A stretch of DNA of 14,502 nucleotides from Spongospora subterranea (taxonomy: Eukaryota; Endomyxa; Phytomyxea; Plasmodiophorida; Plasmodiophoridae), in NCBI GenBank assembly GCA_900404475.1, contig OUQQ01000447.1:3000-17501 (forward strand), in the 5' to 3' direction. A program made the position numbers and the translations under genes. Shown here piece by piece: positions 7,728 to 14,502 of this stretch. How positions within the stretch are numbered: the first letter of the stretch is position 1; each line of letters begins with the position of its first letter. Under the pieces are notes generated by a model. That model was not told where the DNA came from, searched no databases, and saw nothing but the letters and a program-made list of their open reading frames with translations.

Positions 7728-7880
7728 AAGTGCGGATCAAAAAGTGCGGCCGATCTTTTGATGCAGTCAATTCTGTCCAACAAAAAAGACTGGATCAAAA
7801 TCACTCAGTGGGGGCGTTCAATTCGATTGAACAAAGGCCCCGCCATTTAAATGACTGGTGGAGGCCGTAGCTCAGCGGGG
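7728..7880 (+). repeat. Terminal inverted repeat, left
   Basis: Carries GGATCAAAA at 7734-7742 and 7792-7800 and a one-mismatch inverted copy, TTTTGATGC, at 7756-7764. Aligns with the reverse complement of 8937..8800, with a few substitutions and indels. Confidence 0.85.
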
Positions 7881-8415
7881 CGACCTTGGCGCCTTTAAGG
7901 AGTCGATGACATTTTTTTTCATGAAATAATTGTTTTATACTCCTGTGTTTTTGGAAAAGCGTCAAATCTCTCTGTGTACCCCGTTTGTAGTTGGAATAAA
8001 TCTTGAACATGTTTCTGCACCCTTTTACTACGAATGTTATGTTTGATCTTTCATCTGGTTCAACAATGGCAACAAAACGGTCAACCTTACCCTCCGTGTT
8101 TCTGTGGCACCATCAAAAAAAGGGATGCTAAGCAGATACAAATCATCATTACTAGCAGTCTCCTTTGTGGTTAACGACTGGCATTAACGAATGGATGTCG
8201 AGAGGCTGCACCTGTTGCCACCTCAAAGTAATTCACTGCAACACGGAGGGAAAGTTATGGAAGAATGTGCTTTGCATCGAAATGGCATGGATATGGAAAG
8301 CGATCAACTCCGATTTTCGTGAAATCATTACAGCAAACGGTCGTGATTGGCTGTTAGTGGGCCTCCTATATTCAACGAAGGATGGGGCTGTCGTTTCCAT
8401 GTCAGCATTCGAACA

Positions 8416-8826
8416 ATGGTCGTTCCTTTAAGTGGTTTTTATGTGTACAGTAGTCAACAACGGACGAGCAAAATGTACTTCCTGAACCTTGAAAGTAGTG
8501 CAAGCTGTCAAACACTTTCAAACAGGGAACAGCTGGTAATGATGTTATATCTGATTAACATCGCTATTGTTTATTCTGCCACAGAAACTGTGGATAAAAT
8601 TGACCGTTCTGTTGCCATTGTCAAACACGATCAAAGGAAAAATCAAATGATAATTTTCAAAAAAAGCGAAACCCTGTCATCGAGTTTTGTGACAACGGCA
8701 TGGAATCATATCCACGTTCCGGCAGAGTTTCTCCCATTGGTTAACTTGTGTAAGCGATATCTTCGAATGCCACTTTTGACGTCGGCAATGCAAGTTTCGC
8801 TGCGCTCCGGCTCCACCATCATTTGA
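8416..8826 (+). CDS. ORF inside TIR element, unrecognised
   Basis: ATG 8416 to TGA 8824-8826, 136 residues; the frame is open upstream to at least 8347. Codons are RNY-rich. The product has a hydrophobic stretch (LVMMLYLINIAIVYSA), a basic patch (KHDQRKNQMIIFKKSE) and an aromatic segment (VTTAWNHIHVPAEFLP). The last codons and the stop lie inside the right terminal repeat. The left repeat has a stop at the equivalent place on the opposite strand, so both arms may derive from a gene 3' end. An overlapping plus frame at 8165-8431 may be an upstream exon in another phase. Family unknown. Confidence 0.3.
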   Translation: MVVPLSGFYVYSSQQRTSKMYFLNLESSASCQTLSNREQLVMMLYLINIAIVYSATETVDKIDRSVAIVKHDQRKNQMIIFKKSETLSSSFVTTAWNHIHVPAEFLPLVNLCKRYLRMPLLTSAMQVSLRSGSTII

Positions 8827-8937
8827 ATGACGGGGCCTCTGATTTGAAATTTTTTGATCCAGTCTTTTCTGTTGGACAAAATTGAATGGATCAAAAGACT
8901 GGCACACATTTTTTGATCCAGCTTTTTGATCCACTAC
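8800..8937 (-). repeat. Terminal inverted repeat, right, with motif array
   Basis: Contains TTTTGATCC at 8852-8860, 8911-8919 and 8924-8932, and its inverse GGATCAAAA at 8888-8896. A hairpin, CCAGTCTTTT/AAAAGACTGG (8859-8868/8893-8902, 24-nt loop), overlaps them. Such subterminal arrays in known DNA transposons are often transposase-binding sites; that role here is inferred. Confidence 0.85.
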
Positions 8938-9843
8938 TAATTGCGAATGATCTGTTATGGTTGCGGGACGGAACGGTGGAGTCAATATTTCCTGGCCGCG
9001 TACTCTACTGCTTAACAGTCAACTTGTGACCGTTCTTCTCACTGTACGCATGTACGTACCGCCAACGTACCTGCGAATAAAACCTGTATACTGTACACAC
9101 AACAACCGCGACTGCACTCCAGATAATGACGGAACATGAGTGTGAGGCATGATCTGTGAGCACCGCCGACTTCTTGTGTCAACCAGATTCATATACTGGT
9201 AGAGAGGAGTGTTGCCATTTCAACAGTGGTTTGCGTCTTATATGGCAATGTCATTGACGGTACAGGAACCGGGGCTGGGAGATAAATTGGCAGATATGGC
9301 TTGGGCTGGGGGCGCAAGGCGTATGCACGGTCAAGCAGTTTAGAGGCAACCGTCGAACAGGTTAAGTGTTTGCTTAACATTGAGAAGGCTGTTGTGGGCC
9401 GGTGTTCAGGTACGAGGGTTGAAAGTTCGTAATAGTACAGCAATTTATGCCGACAATCAGCATTCATTTCAGGGACCGGCAATACAATATAGTCATCAGA
9501 TTTACACGGATGCCGCCGCGAATTACTTCTTCGCCACTACGTTTATCATCAAAACAGCCATTTGTTTTGCCACGAAATGCCCAGTCGACAATGGAGTCGG
9601 CTTTCTTGATAATTCGAGGCGAGGAACGACCTTGTATCTGATACTTTTGAACGCGAGCTCGTGACGTATAAATTCGCCATCAAACCCGTCAACCCCGCAA
9701 ATCCCTGAGTTATACAAAATTGCTGAAAACGAAGTCTCCGCATTGAAAAACTGCGAGGTTTTTAAATGCTTTTAGTGGACGAGCTGTCACTTGTCAGAAG
9801 GAGAGACCACTGATTGAGTGCTGATCTCGAATTTCGCTATACT
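8938..9843. other. No supportable gene
   Basis: Several overlapping frames of 60-97 codons on both strands, none with a domain. A minus frame (9482..9189) includes a Pro-rich run (PQPKPYLPIYLPAPVPVP) and could hold an exon. Paired plus frames at 9380-9664 and 9447-9641 and minus frames at 9523-9743 shadow each other. No repeats or RNA genes seen. Confidence 0.35.
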
Positions 9844-10590
9844 ATGGGATGTTTTGCCTCGTATCTGAACCTTTTGTTGCTGTTGTTCTCACTGGCACAT
9901 GGTGTCAAATTTGACGAAACCCTACTAGCGAGTCGGATGATGGTTTTAATCACTTGCCTGTATATGTTCATAATTGATATAGGTGACCAAGATGCAGAAA
10001 TATCTAGTATAATCGAGCAGTTGACAGCTCTAAGTATGGCGAAGGAGCCAGAATCGCATGTTAATTTGTCTTCAAACGAAAGTATAGAACAGGAGAATGT
10101 TTTTAGAAAAACACTGAATGAAGGTCTGGCAGGTTATCCTCGTGCTGTCAAATACCTATATTGAGTTCAGTACAGTGACTAATCAAGGATTGGCAGCGCT
10201 TGAGAGGCGGTTTCCCCCAAATGATTTCAAACATGGCAATCCCAGTTCTTCCTACAATCAACATGTTAATACATATTCCGACTCAGATCCAGAAGTACTA
10301 TTATGCGATGTATGTCACAAACTATTCCAAGATTTGGGAATGCGCCCTGTACGATCCTGTGATCAATCCCACTTCAATCATATCCGATTTATCCTGGATC
10401 ATGACCAACCCGATCCTCCTACCGACTGTTTTTCCTGGCTTTTTTTGTTTTTCAAGCCAAGGGAAGGGCCTATAGTGTCTTGTTTCAGATAATGGAAAAA
10501 GAAGAATGGAACAGGAAGGCACAAGAACGAAACAAAAGCAGAAGACACGAAAGCATTTATGAAAGGAACGAAGAAGGATTAAAACCATGA
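9844..10590 (+). CDS. Putative secreted protein, charged C-terminal exon
   Basis: Function unknown. ATG 9844 starts a signal peptide (MGCFASYLNLLLLLFSLAHG); the frame is open upstream to a TTG at 9814, but the ATG gives the sensible start. Model: exon 9844..10146, a 50-nt intron 10147..10196 (GTCAAA ... TGACTAAT ... GGCAG, a good branch site), exon 10197..10427 (reads KYYYAMYVTNYSKIWECALYD), a 61-nt intron 10428..10488 (GTTTTT ... CTTGTTTCAG), then exon 10489..10590, highly charged (MEKEEWNRKAQERNKSRR) and ending in TGA. All junctions are phase 0, giving 211 residues. A 51-nt in-frame gap (9927..9977, GTCGGA...GATATAG) would remove a hydrophobic stretch and may be a further intron. Competing model: a 52-nt intron, 10124..10175, leads to a different exon frame with a CDVCHKLF motif. 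I prefer the first model for its branch site and codon pattern. Confidence 0.35.
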
Positions 10591-11291
10591 AAATAATGTA
10601 TAAAAACAATCTGTCAAGCCTATTGTGTTGCTTTTGCGACTAGGTCAAATGTATATTGGAGAAATCGAAATTTTAACAAGACAGTTTCGATTCAGACGGC
10701 ATTCCGCCAACGAAATATTTGCGATCACTCGCTCCATGAACGAGCTGGAAATGGCGTCAACGCATCACGAAATGGAAGCGTCATACCGAAAATCATAACG
10801 CAGTCGGTCACCGAAAGCGAAACCATCAGAATTGACGAAACGATCTGACCCAAACACATAGAAATGCTATGTCAAAGGCTCCGCGTTTTGATAAAAGGCA
10901 CCAAATTCATCAATGTTTGTTCTGCGTCTGAACCAATCGGTCATAGATTTTTTCGTGCGCGACGCGGTGCAGGGTCTTCAATGTCGTGAAGATCCAAGGT
11001 AGAGAATTATGGTCATGGTCAGAAACGGTTGAAAAAGTTCAGAGACGGGATTCGGCACCCAGAAGGTGTTTTTCGGGAACAGGTTGATCACTGGGAAAAC
11101 AGCAGCTGGACAGTGTTGACGTGAAGCGGATTAGACATGAACTGGTATCCTTTACGAAATCTTCGCACCTATCGCCAACCTATTTGAGGTCAGGGGAGTT
11201 TTAGTAAAATGGGCGCTAACTTCACATAACATGAGTTTCTGCCAGAATCATTCATTGTCAGGGACGGCCGTTATAGAACTTATGCGAGCGA
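10591..11291. other. No supportable gene
   Basis: About 700 bp between the 3' end of the plus candidate and the 3' end of the minus membrane-protein candidate, so a convergent intergenic region if both are real. No frame of 60 codons or more lies fully inside. An A-rich stretch (about 10590-10615, aataatgtataaaaaca) follows the plus-strand stop and could hold its polyadenylation signal. Confidence 0.4.
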
Positions 11292-11755
11292 CTAAGGATT
11301 GAGCTTCAGGTGACTCTGACGCTTCGTCAAAACCACAACAGCTACTACAACGAAAAGCGCAGACGTAATCACAATAAAATACGTGAATGATTTAACATCA
11401 CATTGAACTTGATGGTCTTCGAAACTCTCAAATCTGCCGTACTTGCCCAGTATGTGCAAAATGATGGAGAGGGAGGGGTGATGATAAGGCACCGTTGTTG
11501 ACGAGGACGCGACTACTGTCTCAAATCAGATAACTCTATTCGAGGAGTAAGCCTGGTCAACCGTATGTTCGGCCTGACGAAAGGGACGAAAATCGATTCA
11601 CCCGTCTGGTTCGTCAGTACAGTTTCCCATGAGGCATGCTGAGTTCGGCGACGTACGTTTACTCGAAAGAAGATGCATATTGGCTCCCAGAGGTCGGTCC
11701 AGATTTGACCGTTAATCTCGAAATATATAGCACAACTTCCTAAGTGGGATCGCAT
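11292..11755 (-). CDS. Putative membrane-anchored protein, C-terminal TM segment
   Basis: The clear feature is a C-terminal hydrophobic span (YFIVITSALFVVVAVVVL) followed by a short basic tail (TKRQSHLKLNP) and TAG at 11294..11292, typical of a single-pass or tail anchor. Spliced model: ATG 11755, exon 11755..11657 (reads SCAIYFEINGQIWTDLWEP), a 51-nt intron 11656..11606 (GTACGT ... CTGACG ... CCAG, a good donor and branch), exon 11605..11517, an 83-nt intron 11516..11434 with a pyrimidine-rich middle, and exon 11433..11292. Predicted 109 residues. The first intron is also a multiple of three and the frame runs through it, so it could be coding. The frame continues open upstream to about 11848, where another 5' exon may join. 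Function unknown. Confidence 0.3.
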
Positions 11756-12147
11756 CTCGGCTAGGAGGTTGCGGAAAAGATGATTCTTGCAACTTTGCTG
11801 AGAAATACCTATAAGGGATTGACTACTAGCATCATTAAACGAAAGCAACGCCCTTTATTAACAAATTCTTCGGCGACGAATTCCACTCCAAAACTTGATT
11901 TGCGAAATGCATACAGCTTAGTCCGAGTCAATAAAGTCGACGAATGACGACCACTAGAACATACTGTGATGCCGTTTTGGCTTGAAGAACGCTCCTGCAG
12001 CAATCGAATCGTTTACAACCCAGACGTTCAGCGATTACCGGGACCGGCTCGTGGTATTCCAGGGACTTTGCGAATCACGATGTCAACCAAAGGTTGGAGC
12101 TAAAAATTACAACAGAGGAACGTGCTGTGAAAGCTCGATAAAGATTA

Positions 12148-12414
12148 GTGTCATGCCGACCGGGCCACATTCCTGGAACATGTTGCTCACCCCTTGGGCA
12201 CCCGGCGATCAAATGCATGGCAAAGGTGAAAGTGCCCAATTCCAACCTTCATTTGCACCTCCCACAGCCCCAATTTGCTGCTCTATTTTATGATTCAACG
12301 AAACAGGATATTGAATTCATTTGGCATCATAACCAGGGATTTGGCGGACTGAAGCCATCATTTACACAGACCACCAATTCTAGCGCACATGAACCATGCA
12401 TGGTGGGAAACTGA
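12148..12414 (+). CDS. Cys-rich open frame, unrecognised
   Basis: Open for 88 codons from a non-ATG edge. It reads SCRPGHIPGTCCSPLGHPAIKC, cut here into SCRPGHIPGT and CCSPLGHPAIKC, then a His/Leu/Pro stretch and an aromatic segment (IEFIWHHNQGFGG). It overlaps another plus frame (11982..12293) that is also Cys-containing. One of the two is a shadow, or the two are joined by an intron I could not place. No domain assigned. Confidence 0.2.
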   Translation: MSCRPGHIPGTCCSPLGHPAIKCMAKVKVPNSNLHLHLPQPQFAALFYDSTKQDIEFIWHHNQGFGGLKPSFTQTTNSSAHEPCMVGN

Positions 12415-12956
12415 CGCTTCGACTTTCGCTATCGGAACGATATTGTCACAAGTCCAAACTTAACGGTGGGTTCCATAGCCGTTTATTCCCGAAAAAATAT
12501 AACTTTCTGAGGTCGATTACGACACTTACCGCTAAGGGTTTCCTGGCAGTTGTTTTAGCATGTGCTCTTTGGCGCCGACAGGAACAATGGGTGGATGATT
12601 TAATCAGAGTAAGACTATGTCAATCATTTGTTCAATATATGACCAGTGTTATCATCTCTGTGTGTTGTTTCCTTTGTAGCGCATCACCACTAATATCATC
12701 GGTGATGAAAGTGCCACAGAAACATGACGCGCGTAAGTTGCTGCGACTTTACGTATTTGATATGCTGTGGCCTGTGGGTACTTCGTTATACTATTTTCTG
12801 GCATTGTTGTCGCTGAGCAAAGGCGATTTGCAAGAGGGCCCTGGACTCAAGCGGGAACGAGATAAAATTTGGTCTCCCGTTAGCGGGATCATTGAACTAC
12901 CAGCGCAACCGTTAGCACCTGTGAATGGCATGATCTGGTTTGATCAATGGATTTAA
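12396..12956 (+). CDS. Membrane-like protein, probably spliced
   Basis: The longest uninterrupted frame in the window (ATG 12396, 186 residues), with hydrophobic stretches at FLAVVLACAL, SVIISVCCFL and SLYYFLALL. However, a textbook intron lies inside it: GTAAGA at 12609 to TTTCCTTTGTAG at 12679 (71 nt, pyrimidine-rich end). Splicing there gives an earlier end at TGA 12725-12727 after RITTNIIGDESATET, a 94-residue product. A longer option, 12609..12719 (111 nt, CTAAT branch), keeps the long frame but removes the middle hydrophobic stretch. Which form is real decides how many membrane spans it has. Family unknown. Confidence 0.28.
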   Translation: MHGGKLTLRLSLSERYCHKSKLNGGFHSRLFPKKYNFLRSITTLTAKGFLAVVLACALWRRQEQWVDDLIRVRLCQSFVQYMTSVIISVCCFLCSASPLISSVMKVPQKHDARKLLRLYVFDMLWPVGTSLYYFLALLSLSKGDLQEGPGLKRERDKIWSPVSGIIELPAQPLAPVNGMIWFDQWI

Positions 12957-12965
12957 ATGCAGTTT

Positions 12966-13654
12966 CTAATTGTTGATGTTCACTGATTCTGTTTGCCCAA
13001 GGTTAGAGATCCAGTGATGCCACCCAAAGCGGAAACGTCGAATTTTGGCGGTGTCCGCCCACAAAGCAGCAACGGGAACATTTTTTTGCCCGATTTTGTG
13101 GGTTGAGGTAGGGAAGCTGATGTACGAGAAGAAAAGCGGACTCTGGGAGAACACTCCAGCACATTCCTCACAAAATAGTCGGGATAACGCTGTAGCTGTA
13201 GGTTCTGAACACAACTAAATAGTGAAACCTAACCCACTTATGGATCTTTTTGCATTATATAGATGTTTTGCTCGTTCCGTTCCCCTGAGACACAAACAGA
13301 TCAACAACTTTCGTTTTCACTCTTCATGGTGCCCCAACCTCTTGTAAATCCAAATTGCCGCCATCGGCATCCCCATATCATGTTGAACCCGAGTACCGTA
13401 TATATCAGGGCGGTTGACTTTATAATGAATTCATGCTTCTATTAGCCTCCAACATTATTAGACTTCAATTCGTCTGAACGCGTTTTCGCGTTAATCGTGA
13501 AACCATCTATGAAGCCGGTCGAAGCCAAAATTCGATCCACAATATGACAGAAACAATGGGGAGACTCTGTATAATGCCACACGGTTTGCTCTTGGTTAGG
13601 AGTGATGAGAATAAGCGAAGTAAAATATAATTTAGGATTAATAAGAAGAACCAA
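12966..13654 (-). CDS. Exon-like segments of one candidate gene
   Basis: Minus-strand open segments in series. 13654..13445 reads TVWHYTESPHCFCHIVDR and ends NNVGG. About 13432..13321 reads KVNRPDIYGTRVQHDMG. A 36-nt gap (13320..13285, GTGAAA ... TGTCTCAG) leads in phase to GTERAKHLYNAKRS. A 33-nt gap (13237..13205) leads in phase to a final segment, 13204..12966, with LFCEECAGVFSQ and an aromatic/basic stretch (RRFRFGWHHW), ending in TAG. The first-to-second join is unsolved, and the 33-36-nt gaps are shorter than elsewhere in the window. Function unknown. Confidence 0.22.
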
Positions 13655-13660
13655 GAGCTA

Positions 13661-14227
13661 TGCGATTGATGGGCTTGACAAAAGTATTCGTGTTTCGTCC
13701 TTTGAATGCTTGACAGATAGTGGACAGATTTTGTCAGACGGCTAATGCATTTGCGTTCCCGAGCCTCTTTCTGACGTGATTAGCTATCTTTATATTTCTC
13801 ACTTGACCAAAATATATGAATTATCCCCAGTCTGGTAAATGTTGGCGAGCCCTGCTTTTCGTTTGAATGCTCGCCTGTAGTCCTTTCGATCGACATTTTT
13901 GAACTTCGCTTTAACAATCAGTCAAGGCTACAACTATTCCTGTGCCTCTGTGTCTCTCAACCTCTTTAACTCTCCCCGGTGAATTTGATCGTCTGACAAC
14001 CGTCGACATGATCACAACTCGCTATCGTTTCGGTTTGATGACAGAATTTTTACGACCGCCCGCAATCTCAAGACTGATTATCCCGACGATAATCAAATGA
14101 TCCATCCCTCTGATAAAGCCAATCTTCAAATTAATTGTTAAAGAGCGCCATTGACGACATTGTACCGTAGAGCAGGCTCAGTTTATTCAATCACGGTAGT
14201 CGATTGAAATTGTGTTGGACAAACGAT
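13661..14227. other. No supportable gene
   Basis: About 570 bp with only short frames. A plus frame ending at TGA about 14098-14100 (reads MITTRYRFGLMTEFLRPP) is the longest and is too weak to call. A pyrimidine-rich run (about 13937-13978) could be core-promoter or intron sequence. Confidence 0.35.
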
Positions 14228-14502
14228 TCAAATTATTGATGAGGGAAGGATGATGGCGCTACGGCCACGCCGTGCGTTGCGCAAATACCTTGTCAGCACG
14301 TCACGCAACAATATATGCCGCCAGTGCCAGGGTCCACTTATCTCCTCGGCTGAACCAGTCGCGAAATTGGGTGGTGATGAAGCCGTGAATGGAGGTCCAG
14401 GTAGCCCTGGCGCGGACATGTTGGTCAGGGCACATGGGTGCCATGATTGATGGCACCGTCGCACTCCGAATATCGTCAGCGCGGCCACAAGTTTCTTGAC
14501 AG
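14228..14502. other. GC-rich right edge with opposed open frames
   Basis: Visibly more GC-rich than the rest. A plus frame from ATG 14250 (66 residues, start rich in Arg, with CRQC) and a minus frame (14488..14228, 86 codons, Pro/Ser-rich) occupy the same bases. One is a shadow of the other, and the real gene, if any, continues beyond the window. Confidence 0.25.

Larger units (their letters stand above)
7728..8937. mobile_element. TIR-bounded element, about 1.2 kb
   Basis: The ends, 7728..7880 and 8800..8937, are inverted copies of each other: both have gtccaaca.aaaagactggatcaaaa, then ggccccg.catt.aaatga, then ggtgga next to a GC-rich stretch. The right end has extra copies of the subterminal motif. 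Internally there are plus-strand open frames, including one of 136 codons from ATG 8416. No transposase motif (DDE spacing, hAT, MULE, PIF) could be recognised, and I find no clear target-site duplication. It could be a non-autonomous DNA transposon, a foldback element, or a gene-bearing inverted duplication like the neighbouring one. Confidence 0.45.

Noticed and set aside
7412..7870. 152-codon plus ORF as a gene
   Set aside because: It starts at a non-ATG edge inside one inverted-repeat arm region and ends in the next, with no recognisable protein features.
7868..7879. Exact tRNA A-box consensus (TAGCTCAGCGGG), possible tRNA or SINE
   Set aside because: No proper B-box or cloverleaf follows, and the base run is part of the inverted-repeat arm, whose partner lacks the match.
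10240..10427. CHxC-type effector motif (CDVCHKLF)
   Set aside because: The spacing and order do not match that motif, and the frame is the weaker of two overlapping alternatives.
1..14502. Bacterial or phage origin, operons, CRISPR array
   Set aside because: No long ORFs, no ribosome-binding-site-led gene runs, no regularly spaced direct repeats, and intron-like junctions throughout.

Overview
This window looks like nuclear DNA from an intron-rich eukaryote, not bacterial or phage DNA. No frame stays open beyond about 190 codons, there are no Shine-Dalgarno-spaced gene runs, and I recognise no rRNA, tRNA, CRISPR or conserved housekeeping domain. The longest open frames are close to what chance gives in 14.5 kb at this base composition (mid-40s %GC by eye), so ORF length alone proves nothing. 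The useful evidence is in-frame internal repeats, signal peptides, membrane segments, charged or Cys-rich exons, and short GT...AG gaps (mostly 48-65 nt, a few 33-36 nt) that join neighbouring open segments in frame. Several gaps carry a CTRAY/CTNAY-like branch motif. Intron size and branch motif would suit a fungus, possibly a basidiomycete, but other compact protist genomes fit too. This is inference only.

Layout. 1-4750: mainly minus-strand coding signal. There is a Cys-rich candidate gene (258-925), exon-like segments (910-2150), a secreted protein with two 39-residue repeats (2151-3125) and a second secreted protein with 18-19-residue repeats (3571-4748). 4750-6250: a GC-rich hairpin patch, an acidic terminal exon followed by AATAAA (5076-5435), a minus exon-like segment and a 43-bp tandem duplication. 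6280-8940: two adjacent inverted-repeat structures. The first (6549-6904 against 7088-7421) is a tail-to-tail duplication of the 3' end of a gene. The second (7728-7880 against 8800-8937) has terminal inverted repeats filled with TTTTGATCC motifs, resembling a roughly 1.2-kb DNA transposon or foldback element.

9844-10590: a plus-strand candidate secreted protein gene with a highly charged last exon. 11292-11755: a minus-strand candidate with a C-terminal membrane anchor. 12148-12956: plus-strand Cys-rich and membrane-like frames. 12966-13654: minus exon-like segments. 13661 to the end: no supportable gene, with a GC-rich stretch at the right edge.

No gene here can be named. The shared theme is small putative secreted or membrane-anchored proteins with internal repeats or Cys-rich segments, beside repeat-derived DNA. 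That resembles a lineage-specific, fast-evolving accessory region. All splice models were built by eye, have alternatives, and carry modest confidence on purpose.
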